In this document: positions 51,483 to 61,389 of the stretch, piece after piece
Layout: each line of letters begins with the position of its first letter
How positions within the stretch are numbered: position 1 is the first letter of the stretch
Source: Pseudoxanthomonas sp. Root65
Lineage (GTDB): Bacteria > Pseudomonadota > Gammaproteobacteria > Xanthomonadales > Xanthomonadaceae
Direction: 5' to 3'
Assembly (NCBI RefSeq): GCF_001427635.1
Contig: NZ_LMHA01000001.1
Location: 1,205,501-1,269,500, forward strand
Length of the DNA stretch: 64,000 nucleotides
The notes under the pieces: generated by a model
Told to the model about the DNA's origin: nothing
The model's database searches: none
What the model saw: only the letters and a program-made list of their open reading frames with translations
Program-made: the position numbers and the translations under genes

Positions 51483-54371
51483 ATGAGCCCGGCCCTCACC
51501 CGCGCGTTGGCACTGTTCGACGACTGCGTGGCGATGTCGCCCGCGGAGCGGAGCGTCCTGCTGGCCGAACTCGCCCACCAGGACCCCGACACGCATCGTG
51601 CGCTGCTGAGCCTGCTGGCGTCGGACGATGCCCTGCAGAGGGCGGGGGAACACGACCTGCTACCTCGTGCGGACTTCGACGCCCTGCCCGGTCGGTCCTT
51701 CGCCATGACGGCCGACGGCGGCGACGGCCCTGCTGACGCGCGCGTCGGCAGCCGGCTAGGCCCCTGGCGGATCAAGCGGATGTTGAGTTCCGGTGGTATG
51801 GGCACGGTGTATGAAGCCTGGCGCGACGATGGCCAGTACCAGCAGCGCGTCGCACTGAAGTGCATCCGCACTGAACTGACCTCGCCGCGCCTGGTCGAGG
51901 GCTTCCGCCGCGAACGCGAGACCTTGGCTGCATTGGACCATCCCGGCATCGCGACGCTGTTCGACGGCGGCATTGAGCCCGACGGCCAACCTTGGTTTGC
52001 CATGCGCTATGTGCAGGGCGAGCAGCTCGATACCTGGTGCGACACCCGCAAGGCAGGTCTGCGCCAACGCGTGGAGTTGCTGGTGCAGGTCTGTGACGCC
52101 CTCGTTTATGCGCATCAGCGACAGGTGCTGCACCAGGATATCAAGCCTTCCAACCTGATGGTCAACGACACCGGCCAGGTGCAGGTGCTCGACTTCGGCC
52201 TGACCGCATCGCTCGTCGCCGGGGAAAGCCAGCCGCGCCTGGCCGCCTCCGATGGCTATACGGCGCCCGAAGCCCTTGCCGGGGCCATGCCCGCGGTAAC
52301 CATGGATGTCTGGTCCCTGGGCATGCTGGCGTACCGCCTGCTCAGTGGCGTGCTGCCACGCGTGTCTTCCCCTTTGCTGTCGACCGTACTGGAGCGCGAG
52401 CAAGGAGACGGACCGCCGTACATGTCGAACCTCGCCGCGCGGGGCACGGCGACCGAGGCGCATCTGCGCGGGTTCGACCATGCCGAGACGCTCGCGCGCG
52501 CGCTGTCAGGCGACCTCGATGCCATCGTCGCCCGCAGCGTCGCCTTGGCGCCCGATGCGCGTTATTCCTCAGTCGCCGCGTTGCGCGAAGACCTGCTGGC
52601 ATGGCTGCACACCCGACCGGTAAAGGCGCGCAACGGAGGCGTGCTCTACCGCAGCGCGCGCCTGCTGGCGCGTCATCGGCTGGTCGCCTCACTGGGAGCG
52701 TTGACGCTCGTAGTGCTGGCAAGCAGCCTGGGTGTGCTGTTTTGGCAGGAGCGCCGCGCGGCGCGGGAGACCGCGTCCAGTCTCGCGCTGTCGCAGGTGT
52801 TCGAACACATGCTGGGCACCGCCACACTGTCCGGCCTCGGCGATACCCCGATGTCCTCGCGCTCGCTGCTGCAGGACACCGAGCGCCAGGTCCGTTCCCT
52901 GCCGCTGGACGAGCATCCTGTCGTACTTGCCCGCGGCCTGTCGATGCTGGCTCGCAACTACAGCGTACTCGGGGACTACCAGCAAGCGACCCGGCTCGCG
53001 CACGAGGCCACCGTACTGCAAGGCGAGGACGCGCTGGCGCAGGCCAGCGCACAGGCCACGCTGGCCGCGCTGCTCAACCTGCAGGGCAAGTCGCGCGACG
53101 CGCAGTCCGCGGCGCGCGAGGGCCTCGCCGCGCCGGGCGGCGTGGACGACACCGCCACACGCCTCCAGCTGCTGACCGAACTGGCGCGCAGCCATTGGGA
53201 CCTGGGCGACCCGGAGACCGCGCGGCGTACGCTGGACAGGGCACTGATGCTTGCCGAACGTAGCGCACTTCCGATCGCACAGGCCGAACTGCTGATCCTG
53301 CGTGGGTACTGGCGCACACGTTTGGCTCAGTTCGCCGACGCCGACGCCGACCTGCAGCGCGCGATCGCCCTGACCTTGCGGGTGTCTCCGCTGGTCGCGA
53401 ACGAGGCACGCCACATCCGGGCACAGAACCTGCTGCTGCAGGAGCGCATCAAGGATGGCACTCGGGTCGCCAGTGACCTGCTCGCCGATTACCGCCGTCG
53501 GCTGGGCGATTCGCATCCGCTGGTAGGCCGTGCATGGCGGGTGGTCGCCAACCTGCAGTGCTCGGGTGGAGAACTCGATGCCTGCGCGGCATCCATCGCC
53601 CAGGCCGAACGGATTGTCCGTCTCCACTACGGTGAGACGCACCCTGAGTTCGCCGACGTGCTCCGCGTGCGTTCGCTGCTGGGTGTGTTCGGCCAGGCTA
53701 GGGCAGATGAGGGCATCACGCTGGTGCGCCGCGCGGAGGCGCTTCTCACTGCCAGCTATCCAGAGCGGCACGAAACCGTGTCGCGCATCCGCACGATGCT
53801 CGCCCGGCGCCTTATCTTCCAGCACGATGCGGCATCGCATAGGGCGGCCCTGGATGAAGCCATCGCACTGATGCAGTCGGTGCACGCAGCCCATACCGAG
53901 GGCCACCTGCCGCTGCAGCCGTTGCACCGCATTACATTGGCCCAGGCGCTGACGCGCCGCGGTGGCGAAGGCGACCAGGCACGAGCACAGCAGCTGCTGG
54001 AACAGAACGAACACGCACTGCGTGCCTATCCTCCGGCCTACAGCATGACCTTCTACAACCGCTACCTGCTGGCGCGGGCCGCTTACGTGGAAGGTGACAC
54101 CACGCGTGCCGACACCCTGCTGGCCGGCATGGTCGCGCCAATGCGGCTGCACCTGGACAGCACCAACAACCGCTTCATATTGCGCGACGTGCTGATGCTG
54201 CGCGCGCGGATCGCACTCGATGGCGGCGACAAGATGGCGGCGAACGAACTTCTCACCCTGGCCGTCGCGCACATGGAGTCCACCTTCGGCCCCGACCACG
54301 TCGGTACCGTCAGGACACGCAATGCGCTAAAGGCGATGGGCGAAACCGGCACCTTCGCGCTGCTGAACTAG
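51483..54371 (+). CDS. Transmembrane Ser/Thr protein kinase with helical-repeat C-terminus
   Basis: A 962-residue Hanks-type kinase. Gly loop SSGGMGTVYEAW near residue 101, catalytic Lys in RVALKCI, HQDIKPSN (the usual HRD Arg is Gln, so a non-RD kinase), DFGL and YTAPEAL. A single TM helix near residue 405 (LGALTLVVLASSLGVLFW) follows the kinase domain. The 500 or so residues after it show TPR-like repeats and would be periplasmic. This architecture is common in Xanthomonadaceae. Substrates unknown; no cognate phosphatase nearby. Confidence 0.87.
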   Translation: MSPALTRALALFDDCVAMSPAERSVLLAELAHQDPDTHRALLSLLASDDALQRAGEHDLLPRADFDALPGRSFAMTADGGDGPADARVGSRLGPWRIKRMLSSGGMGTVYEAWRDDGQYQQRVALKCIRTELTSPRLVEGFRRERETLAALDHPGIATLFDGGIEPDGQPWFAMRYVQGEQLDTWCDTRKAGLRQRVELLVQVCDALVYAHQRQVLHQDIKPSNLMVNDTGQVQVLDFGLTASLVAGESQPRLAASDGYTAPEALAGAMPAVTMDVWSLGMLAYRLLSGVLPRVSSPLLSTVLEREQGDGPPYMSNLAARGTATEAHLRGFDHAETLARALSGDLDAIVARSVALAPDARYSSVAALREDLLAWLHTRPVKARNGGVLYRSARLLARHRLVASLGALTLVVLASSLGVLFWQERRAARETASSLALSQVFEHMLGTATLSGLGDTPMSSRSLLQDTERQVRSLPLDEHPVVLARGLSMLARNYSVLGDYQQATRLAHEATVLQGEDALAQASAQATLAALLNLQGKSRDAQSAAREGLAAPGGVDDTATRLQLLTELARSHWDLGDPETARRTLDRALMLAERSALPIAQAELLILRGYWRTRLAQFADADADLQRAIALTLRVSPLVANEARHIRAQNLLLQERIKDGTRVASDLLADYRRRLGDSHPLVGRAWRVVANLQCSGGELDACAASIAQAERIVRLHYGETHPEFADVLRVRSLLGVFGQARADEGITLVRRAEALLTASYPERHETVSRIRTMLARRLIFQHDAASHRAALDEAIALMQSVHAAHTEGHLPLQPLHRITLAQALTRRGGEGDQARAQQLLEQNEHALRAYPPAYSMTFYNRYLLARAAYVEGDTTRADTLLAGMVAPMRLHLDSTNNRFILRDVLMLRARIALDGGDKMAANELLTLAVAHMESTFGPDHVGTVRTRNALKAMGETGTFALLN

Positions 54372-54384
54372 CGTGGGCACCCGC

Positions 54385-54768
54385 TTACGCTTGATCGCCG
54401 TCGAGGTAGTACCAGCGACCCTCCACCCGCACGAAACGGCTGCGCTCCTGCATGCGCACCGCACTGCCGCCGCCGATGCGATAGCGCGCCACGAATTCCA
54501 CCTCGGCCGTGTCCGTGCCGGTGACGCGATGCACCTTCACGGCCAGGCCCAGCCAGGTGGTTTTCGCCGACCCCGGCGTGTCCAGGCCGAGTTCCTCCGG
54601 ACGCGTGTCCGGATGCCAGCTGGCGCGCAGGTAGGCGGCATCGCCGAGGACGTAGGCGCTGTAGCGCGAGCGCATCAGCGCTTCGGCATCGGGCGCGGGC
54701 TCACCGGCGTGGTACCGGCCACAGCAGGCGGCGTAGTCGCGACCGGGGCCGCAGGGACAGGGGTTCAT
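54385..54768 (-). CDS. YchJ family protein (SEC-C motif)
   Basis: A 127-residue protein starting [20 protein letters not shown]: an N-terminal SEC-C zinc motif with four Cys/His. The NTF2-like body contains [18 protein letters not shown], the UPF0225 signature. Function unknown; the SEC-C motif binds zinc and, in SecA, SecB and ribosome. ATG at 54768; the frame upstream reads through a REP element. Confidence 0.85.
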   Translation of the reverse strand: MNPCPCGPGRDYAACCGRYHAGEPAPDAEALMRSRYSAYVLGDAAYLRASWHPDTRPEELGLDTPGSAKTTWLGLAVKVHRVTGTDTAEVEFVARYRIGGGSAVRMQERSRFVRVEGRWYYLDGDQA

Positions 54769-54784
54769 GGCGGGGTTGCTTCTC

Positions 54785-54849
54785 GTGGGAGCGACGTAAG
54801 TCGCAAAGGCGCCGCCGCGGCCGTTCATCGCGACTTACGTCGCTCCCAC
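54785..54849. repeat. Inverted REP pair
   Basis: GTGGGAGCGACGTAAGTCGC and its complement around a GC-rich 25-bp loop, filling the gap between ychJ-like and folE genes, both on the minus strand. Confidence 0.85.
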
Positions 54850-54860
54850 GACCGCGTTGC

Positions 54861-55466
54861 TCAACGCCTTCCGTTGCCCGTCTCGATGAAGCGCAGGAAT
54901 TCCGCCCGCGTGCGCGCATCCTCGCGGAAGGTGCCCAGCATCTTGCTGGTCACCATGCTGACGCCGCGCTTGTGCACGCCGCGGGTGGTCATGCATTCGT
55001 GCGCGCCGTCGACCACGACCGCCACGCCGCGCGGGTGCAGCACGTCCTGGATGCACTGCGCGATCTGCGCGGTCATCTTCTCCTGCACCTGGAAGCGGCG
55101 CGCATACACGTCCACCACGCGGGCCAGCTTGCTGATGCCCACCACCTTGCCGTCGGGCAGGTAGCCCACGTGGGCGCGGCCGATGATCGGCGCCATGTGG
55201 TGCTCGCAGTGGCTCTCGAACTCGATGTCGCGCAGCACGATCATCTCGTCGTAACCGGCGACTTCCTCGAAGGTGCGCGCCAGGTACTCGCGCGGATCGA
55301 TCTGGTAACCGCTGAACCAGTCGCGGTAGGCCTTGGCCACGCGCTTGGGCGTGTCCAGCAGACCCTCGCGCGTGGGATCCTCGCCCGCCCATTCGAGCAG
55401 CACGCGCACGGCGTCCTCGGCCTGCGCCTGGCTCACCTTGGCGGATTTGTCGTCGGACTGGCTCAT
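54861..55466 (-). CDS. folE: GTP cyclohydrolase I
   Basis: A 201-residue enzyme with complete zinc site: Cys87 and His90 in SHCEHHM and Cys158 in [22 protein letters not shown] matches the family C-terminal block. It opens GTP to dihydroneopterin triphosphate, first step to folate. Length and motifs match the prokaryotic type IA enzyme. ATG at 55466. Confidence 0.95.
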   Translation of the reverse strand: MSQSDDKSAKVSQAQAEDAVRVLLEWAGEDPTREGLLDTPKRVAKAYRDWFSGYQIDPREYLARTFEEVAGYDEMIVLRDIEFESHCEHHMAPIIGRAHVGYLPDGKVVGISKLARVVDVYARRFQVQEKMTAQIAQCIQDVLHPRGVAVVVDGAHECMTTRGVHKRGVSMVTSKMLGTFREDARTRAEFLRFIETGNGRR

Positions 55467-55699
55467 CGCGTGGATTCCTGCGGGGGGCGTGGAGGATAAC
55501 GCATCTGTCTCGCCGAGCCCTTACGGCGCCGCCGCAGGACTGGATGCAGTCCGCGCACGTTGCGCAACGTGGCGGGATGCGCGGCCGCGCCTCCCGCGCC
55601 GCCGCGGCACTCGCCAAGCCGGGCACGGCGGCGCAAGCTAGACAGGCCACCGCGACGGGTGCACCCGTCGTTTTCCACTGCCTGTTCCGGAGTCACTCC

Positions 55700-57841
55700 A
55701 TGCTGCGTACGCTGTTGCTCTCCTCCGCCATCGCCGTCGCCCTGTCCGCCTGCGGCGACCGCCCCGCTGCCGAATCCGCCATGCCCGCCGACACCGCTAT
55801 CCAAGACCACAATCCCCTTTACGTCGCCAGTGCCCTGCCGTTCCAGGCGCCGCCGTTCGACAGGATCAAGGACGCCCACTACCAGCCCGCGATTGAAGAA
55901 GGCATGCGGCGACATCTGGCCGAGGTACGCAAGATCGCCGACAACCCCGAGCCAGCCACGTTCGCCAACACCTTCCTCGCGCTGGAACAGAGCGGCATGC
56001 TGCTGACGCGTGCGAGCAGCGTGTTCTTCGCGATGACGGGCGCCCACACCAATCCCACGCTGCAGGCCGCCGAGGAGGCGCTGGCGCCCCAGCTGGCCGA
56101 GCACAGCGACGCCATCCACCTCGATCCCACGCTCTTCGCCCGCGTGAAGTCGGTCTACGACGCCCGCGACACGCTCGGCCTGACGCCCGAGCAGAAGACC
56201 GTGGTCGAGCACACCTATGACGGCTTCGTGCGTGCCGGCGCACAGCTGTCCGATGCCGACAAGGCCGAGCTGCGCAAGCTCAACAGCGAGGAATCCTCGC
56301 TGACCACGGCGTCCGGCACCAAGCTGCTGGCCGCGGGCAATGCGGGCGGCGTGTTCGTTAGCGACAAGGCGAAGCTCGATGGCATGGACGAGGGCGCGAT
56401 CGCCGCCGCGGCCGATGCGGCCAAGGCCGCGGGCAAGGACGGCCAGTGGCTGCTGAGCCTGCAGAACACCACCCAGCAGCCGGTGCTGGCCTCGCTGAAG
56501 GACCGCGCGCTGCGCGAGCAGGTGATGGCCGCCTCGCTGGGCCGCGCCGAGAAGGGCGACGGCAACGACACCCGCGCGACCATCCAGCGCCTGGCCGAAC
56601 TGCGCGCGCGCAAGGCGCAGCTGCTGGGCTTCCCGAACTACACCGCCTACAGCATCGCCGACCAGATGGCCGGCACGCCCGAGGTCGCGCTGAAGCTGCT
56701 GACCGACACCGTGCCCGCGGCCACCGCGCGTGCGCGTGCGGAACTGGCCAAGATCCAGGGCGTGGTCGACGCGCAGCGGGGCGGCTTCACCGCCGGCGCG
56801 GCCGACTGGGATTTCTATGCCGAGCAGGTCCGCAAGGCCGAGTTCGACCTGGACGAATCGCAGATCAAGCCGTACTTCGAGCTGGACCGCGTGCTGAAGG
56901 ACGGCGTGTTCTTCGCCGCGCACGAGCTGTACGGCATCACCGCGAAGGAGCGCAAGGACATCCCGGTCTACCACCCGGATGTGCGCGTATTCGACATCAT
57001 CGACGCCGACGGCAAGCAGCTGGCGCTGTTCTACCTGGATCCGTTCAAGCGCGAGAGCAAGCAGGGCGGCGCGTGGATGGGGAACTTCGTCGAGCAGAAC
57101 GGCCTGACCGGCGACATCCCGGTGGTCTACAACGTGGAGAATTTCACCAAGCCCGCCGCCGGCCAGCCCGCGCTGCTCAGCTTCGACGACGTCACCACGC
57201 TGTTCCATGAGTTCGGCCATGCGCTGCACGGCTTCTTCTCGAAGACCCAGTATCCCAGCGTGGCCGGCACCAACGTGCCGCGCGACTTCGTCGAGTTCCC
57301 GTCGCAGTTCAACGAGCACTGGGCGCTGGACCCCAAGGTGTTCGCCCACTACGCCAAGCACCACCAGACCGGCGAGGCGATGCCGCAGGCGCTGGTCGAC
57401 AAGATCGTCAAGGCGCGCACCTTCAACCAGGGCTACGCCACCACGGAATACCTGTCGGCCGCGCTGCTGGATCTCGCCTGGCATCTGCAACCGCCCGGCG
57501 CCGGCAAGCAGGACGTGGATGCGTTCGAGACGCAAGCGCTGGCGAAGTACAGGGTGGACATCGCGGCGGTGCCACCGCGCTACCGCACCAGCTACTTCAG
57601 CCACATCTGGGGCGGCGGCTACGCGGCCGGCTACTACGCCTACTTCGGCGCGGAAGTGCTCGACCACGACGCCTTCCAGTGGTTCCGCGAGCACGGTGGG
57701 CTGACCCGCGAGAACGGCCAAGTCTTCCGCGACAAGGTGCTGTCGATCGGCCACTCGCGCGACCTGGCTGCGGCCTACCGCGACTTCCGCGGCAAGGACC
57801 CCAGCGTCGAACCGCTGCTGGAGCATCGCGGGTTGAAGTAG
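55700..57841 (+). CDS. M3 family peptidyl-dipeptidase (Dcp-like) lipoprotein
   Basis: A 713-residue thermolysin-like metallopeptidase. HEFGHALHG near residue 510 is the zinc-binding HEXXH; the third ligand Glu follows in DFVEFPSQFNEHW. A lipoprotein signal (AIAVALSACGD) directs it to the envelope, where Dcp-type enzymes clear oligopeptides by removing C-terminal dipeptides. The ATG at 55700 gives the signal directly; the open frame upstream to 55544 is Arg/Ala-rich and not used. A terminator follows. Confidence 0.9.
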   Translation: MLRTLLLSSAIAVALSACGDRPAAESAMPADTAIQDHNPLYVASALPFQAPPFDRIKDAHYQPAIEEGMRRHLAEVRKIADNPEPATFANTFLALEQSGMLLTRASSVFFAMTGAHTNPTLQAAEEALAPQLAEHSDAIHLDPTLFARVKSVYDARDTLGLTPEQKTVVEHTYDGFVRAGAQLSDADKAELRKLNSEESSLTTASGTKLLAAGNAGGVFVSDKAKLDGMDEGAIAAAADAAKAAGKDGQWLLSLQNTTQQPVLASLKDRALREQVMAASLGRAEKGDGNDTRATIQRLAELRARKAQLLGFPNYTAYSIADQMAGTPEVALKLLTDTVPAATARARAELAKIQGVVDAQRGGFTAGAADWDFYAEQVRKAEFDLDESQIKPYFELDRVLKDGVFFAAHELYGITAKERKDIPVYHPDVRVFDIIDADGKQLALFYLDPFKRESKQGGAWMGNFVEQNGLTGDIPVVYNVENFTKPAAGQPALLSFDDVTTLFHEFGHALHGFFSKTQYPSVAGTNVPRDFVEFPSQFNEHWALDPKVFAHYAKHHQTGEAMPQALVDKIVKARTFNQGYATTEYLSAALLDLAWHLQPPGAGKQDVDAFETQALAKYRVDIAAVPPRYRTSYFSHIWGGGYAAGYYAYFGAEVLDHDAFQWFREHGGLTRENGQVFRDKVLSIGHSRDLAAAYRDFRGKDPSVEPLLEHRGLK

Positions 57842-57867
57842 CACCACGCCGCAATCGCAATATCGGA

Positions 57868-57897
57868 GAAGGCCCGCGAAAGCGGGCTTTCTGTTTG
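57868..57897 (+). terminator. Rho-independent terminator of the M3 peptidase gene
   Basis: GGCCCGC-GAAA-GCGGGC hairpin (57871-57887) with GNRA-like loop followed by TTTCTGTTT, 30 bp past the stop. Confidence 0.85.
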
Positions 57898-58001
57898 CCG
57901 ACAGGCATTCACCTCAGTGAGGACGGATGGTTTGTCGTACACGGGTGTACGCACTAGAGTGCGGCGGCATCGGATAGCCGTGCTTGTCCAAGGATCACGT
58001 G

Positions 58002-58412
58002 ATGACGGACGCATCAACCAGCAGCCTGCACGTGCCTCATCATCGTCTGCCAGGCAGCCTGATGGCGCTCGTGCTTTCCACACTCACCGCTTGCGCGGAC
58101 AAGGCCTTGGAACCGGACTACGCCCGGGAGGCCGTACAGCCTGTGGTCGTGCAGGCAGCCGCTGACGGCGAGGCACGCATCCGCTTCGCCTCGCCGCCGG
58201 AAAGCCTGTACTACGCGGCCGGCGTGTCCTACCGGGCGAGGCGCGATGAACTGCAGGTCGTGATCGACCGCTGCCCCATCCGCGGCGACTGCATCACGAT
58301 GGCGAAGGGGACGCGCCTCGGCGACGGGCGCACGACGGAGGTCCGCGTGCCGCTCGATGGCAGACGTCTGATCGTGATCCATGCCGACGGCGTGGAGTCC
58401 CTCGTTCCGTAA
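58002..58412 (+). CDS. Small lipoprotein, unknown function
   Basis: A 136-residue protein. About 35 residues in, LMALVLSTLTAC forms a lipobox-like sequence, long for a signal peptide, so a start nearer (for example the internal ATG in GSLMAL) is possible. The mature part is beta-rich (VQAAADGEARIRFASPPES) with one CPIRGDC pair. I do not recognise the family. AAGGA lies before the ATG at 58002. Confidence 0.5.
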   Translation: MTDASTSSLHVPHHRLPGSLMALVLSTLTACADKALEPDYAREAVQPVVVQAAADGEARIRFASPPESLYYAAGVSYRARRDELQVVIDRCPIRGDCITMAKGTRLGDGRTTEVRVPLDGRRLIVIHADGVESLVP

Positions 58413-58465
58413 CGGCATCCGAGGTGTCGACGCAGCGTGGATGCAGCGATGCGTATCCTGCACGC

Positions 58466-59668
58466 ATGAAGCTGCTGATCATCACCTACGGTACCGAGGG
58501 CGATACGCGTCCGCTGGCGGCGCTGGGACATGCGCTGATGCAGGCAGGGCATCAGGTCGACCTGCTCGGCGATGCCAGCACGCTCGGCGTCGCGCAAACG
58601 CTGGACATACCGGCTCGCGCAGTGGCCGGCGACATCCGCGCGACGATCGCCGCCGACGGGGCGATGCGCGACATCACGCGCAACCTCGCCCGCCTCACCA
58701 TCGCGCACAGTGGCGACTGGCTGGGCCAGGCCATCGAGGCCGGCCGGGGATGCGACGCGATCATCGTTTCCGGACTGGCGGGCTTGGTCGGCCTGTCGGC
58801 GGCGGAAGCGCTGCGCGTGCCGGCGATCGGCGCGATGCTGATCCCGATCTCGCCGACCGCTGCGTTCGCCTCGCCGTTCCTGCCGCTCACGCCGCCGCGC
58901 CTGTTCAATCGCGCCAGCCATCACCTGTTCGGCGAACTCAGCTGGCGCGTGTTCCGCACCGCGACCAACCGGGCACGTGCGCAGGCGGGTCTGCCGCCGC
59001 GGCGGTCACTGTGGACCGACCATCCGATGCTCTACGGTGTCTCGCCCGCGCTGGTGCCGCGCCCTGTCGACTGGCCGGACAACGCGCACGTCTGCGGGCA
59101 GTGGGTGCCGCCGCTGGCGTCGACCTTCACGCCACCCGATGACCTGCGCGCCTTCCTCGATGCCGGCGAACCGCCGGTTTACATCGGCTTCGGCAGCATG
59201 GCCGGCTTCGACAACACGCGGCTGATGAAAGCTGTGACCGGCGCCGTCGGTGACCGGCGCGCGCTGTTCAACGCGGGCTGGAGCGGCATCGACACGACGC
59301 GGTTGCCCGCCAACGTCCATGCCGTCGGCCACGTGCCGCACGACTGGCTGCTGGCACGCTGCGCGCTGGCCATCCATCACGGCGGCTCCGGCACCACGCA
59401 TTCCGCCTGCCGCGCCGGCATTCCCTCGGTGATCGTGCCGTTCGCCGGCGACCAGTTCTTCTGGAACGCGCGCCTGCGCGCTGCCGGCGTGATGCACCAC
59501 GCACTGAAGGGCGCCACGATCACCGCCGATGCGCTGGGCGCCGCGCTTGCCTACGCCGGCAGCGAAACCGCGCGTAACAGCGCGAAGGCGATCGGCCAGG
59601 CCATGCAGCACGAAGACGGCTGCACGACCGCTGTGCGCCTGGTGGAGCGCTACGCGACGCGGCGCTGA
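58466..59668 (+). CDS. UGT-like glycosyltransferase (GT1 family)
   Basis: A 400-residue GT-B enzyme. N-terminal MKLLIITYGTEGDTRPLAAL is the usual GT1 start. The C-terminal nucleotide-sugar block is HHGGSGTTHSACRAGIPSVI with FAGDQFFWNARL, as in sterol- and macrolide-type glycosyltransferases. It probably transfers a hexose to a lipid or secondary metabolite. No biosynthetic cluster is nearby. ATG at 58466. Confidence 0.87.
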   Translation: MKLLIITYGTEGDTRPLAALGHALMQAGHQVDLLGDASTLGVAQTLDIPARAVAGDIRATIAADGAMRDITRNLARLTIAHSGDWLGQAIEAGRGCDAIIVSGLAGLVGLSAAEALRVPAIGAMLIPISPTAAFASPFLPLTPPRLFNRASHHLFGELSWRVFRTATNRARAQAGLPPRRSLWTDHPMLYGVSPALVPRPVDWPDNAHVCGQWVPPLASTFTPPDDLRAFLDAGEPPVYIGFGSMAGFDNTRLMKAVTGAVGDRRALFNAGWSGIDTTRLPANVHAVGHVPHDWLLARCALAIHHGGSGTTHSACRAGIPSVIVPFAGDQFFWNARLRAAGVMHHALKGATITADALGAALAYAGSETARNSAKAIGQAMQHEDGCTTAVRLVERYATRR

Positions 59669-59674
59669 GCGGGC

Positions 59675-60586
59675 TCAGACCGCCGCCTCGTTCTCACCTG
59701 CATCTTCCAGCAGGAAATCGCGCAACAGCCGCGCACTGGGGCCGATGCGGCGGCCGTGCACCAGAAAGATCTCGAGCGGCGCGGTCTCCACCTCGGGCAG
59801 CACGCGGACCAGTTCGCCGGACGCCAGCGGTGCGGCGGCATCGTAGGCGGGCAAGCGCGCGATGCCTTCCCCGGCCAGCACGAAGGCCAACCGCGACGCC
59901 GCGCTGTCGGTGACCAGGTCGCCCTGCACCGGCACATCGACGGCGTGGCCGTTCTCGCGCACCGTCACCGAGCGCAGGCTGGGCGGATAGATCACCCAAC
60001 GGTGCTGGTCCAGCTCCGCCACCGTGGCCGGTGCGCGGTAACGGCGCAGGTAGGCCGGCGCAGCGCACAGCAGGGTCGGCTCGCGCACCAGGCGACGTGC
60101 GACCAGGTCGGAATCGGCGAGCGGGCCGGCCCGCACCGCCAGCTCGATGCCCTGCTGCACCAGGTCCACGTTGGCGTCGTTCATCGCCACGTGCAGGCGG
60201 ATGGCCGGATAGCGGCGTCGGAATTCCAGCAGCGCCGGCAGGATGCGCTTGTTGCCGAAGTGGTGCGAACAGGTGATGCGCACTTCGCCGCGTGGTTCGG
60301 CGCGCAGCAACTCCATCCCGCGGATACCGTCGTGCGCCTCGTCGAGCAGGCGCTCGCAATGCACGCGGAAGGCCTCGCCCGCCGGCGTCAGGCTGAAGCT
60401 GCGCGTGCTCCGCTGCGCCAGCGGCACGCCGAGTTTGGTTTCGAGCACGCGGATGTGGTGGCTGACCACCGCGCGGGTCAGCCCCAGCGCGCGGGCACCC
60501 GCGGCGAAGCTGCCGCTGCGCACGACGGTGGCGAAGACCGCCATGGCCCGCAGTTCGTCGAGGATCGGGGACGGATGATGACTCAC
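59675..60586 (-). CDS. LysR family transcriptional regulator
   Basis: A 303-residue regulator. An N-terminal winged helix (AGARALGLTRAVVSHHIRVLE, residues 28-48) and a periplasmic-binding-like effector domain (from about residue 95). It is divergent from a DJ-1/PfpI gene over a 125-bp gap that holds a perfect T-N11-A palindrome. The start is a GTG at 60586. Likely controls the neighbouring gene pair and itself; effector unknown. Confidence 0.88.
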   Translation of the reverse strand: MSHHPSPILDELRAMAVFATVVRSGSFAAGARALGLTRAVVSHHIRVLETKLGVPLAQRSTRSFSLTPAGEAFRVHCERLLDEAHDGIRGMELLRAEPRGEVRITCSHHFGNKRILPALLEFRRRYPAIRLHVAMNDANVDLVQQGIELAVRAGPLADSDLVARRLVREPTLLCAAPAYLRRYRAPATVAELDQHRWVIYPPSLRSVTVRENGHAVDVPVQGDLVTDSAASRLAFVLAGEGIARLPAYDAAAPLASGELVRVLPEVETAPLEIFLVHGRRIGPSARLLRDFLLEDAGENEAAV

Positions 60587-60592
60587 GGCGGG

Positions 60593-60615
60593 ATTGTCTT
60601 ATCTGATGTGACAAT
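60593..60615. promoter_or_regulatory. LysR-type operator palindrome
   Basis: ATTGTC (60593-60598), 11 bp, GACAAT (60610-60615): perfect 6-bp dyad of the T-N11-A type that LysR regulators bind, immediately upstream of the LysR gene start. Confidence 0.6.
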
Positions 60616-60711
60616 GCGTCAATCGCGGCGGTGCTACCGGCACCGCCGGCATGCGCCTACTGTTCGTTTCACCCGGAAACCCCGGGCCTATCGAACCCCA
60701 AGGAGCGTGTC

Positions 60712-61389
60712 ATGAGTGTCAAGCATGTCCTGTTTGTTGTGACAAACGCCGGCAAGATCGGGCCGCACGAGCGCCCGACCGGCTTCTTCTTCCCCGAGAT
60801 CGCCCACCCGTTCGAGGTGCTGGACCGGGCCGGCATCGCGGTCGAATTCGCCTCGCCGCAGGGCGGCCAGACCCCACACGATGGCTTCGACGGCAGCGAC
60901 CCGGCGCAAGCCACGTTCCTGGACAGCGCCGCGTTCCGCCGCCTCAACCGCAGCCGCCGACTGTCCGAGGTGGACGTGCTGGACTATGACGCGGTGTTCT
61001 TCCCCGGCGGCCTCGGCCCGATGGTCGACATCACCGGCAATCCGGAGGTGCAGGCGCTGGTCCGCCGCGCCTGGGACGCCGGCAAGATCGTCGCTGCCGT
61101 CTGCCACGGCCCGGCGGCGCTGCTCGGCGTCACGCTCGCCGACGGCACGCCGCTGGTGCGTGGTCGCCAGGTCACCGGGTTCTCCACCGCCGAAGAAGAT
61201 GGCTACGCGCGCGCCGACGTGCCGTTCGACCTGGAAAGCGCGCTGCGCGAGGAAGGCGCCGTCTACGAGGCCGCCACCCCGTGGCAGCCGCACCTCAAGG
61301 TCGATGGCCGCCTGATCACGGGACAGAATCCCGCCTCGGGCACGCTGGTCGGCGAAGCCATCGTCGCGGCACTGCGGAGCGGGCGCTGA
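60712..61389 (+). CDS. DJ-1/PfpI family protein (Hsp31-like)
   Basis: A 225-residue class I glutamine-amidotransferase-like protein. The nucleophilic Cys is in AAVCHGPAALLG near residue 128, with acidic partner in FFFPEIAHPFE near 26-36. HEAT: this length and the FPGGLGPMVD loop match the Hsp31/YDR533c-like glyoxalase III/chaperone subgroup. Proposed role is detoxification of methylglyoxal or repair of glycated groups. AAGGAG precedes the ATG. The stop overlaps the next start (TGATG). Confidence 0.85.
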   Translation: MSVKHVLFVVTNAGKIGPHERPTGFFFPEIAHPFEVLDRAGIAVEFASPQGGQTPHDGFDGSDPAQATFLDSAAFRRLNRSRRLSEVDVLDYDAVFFPGGLGPMVDITGNPEVQALVRRAWDAGKIVAAVCHGPAALLGVTLADGTPLVRGRQVTGFSTAEEDGYARADVPFDLESALREEGAVYEAATPWQPHLKVDGRLITGQNPASGTLVGEAIVAALRSGR

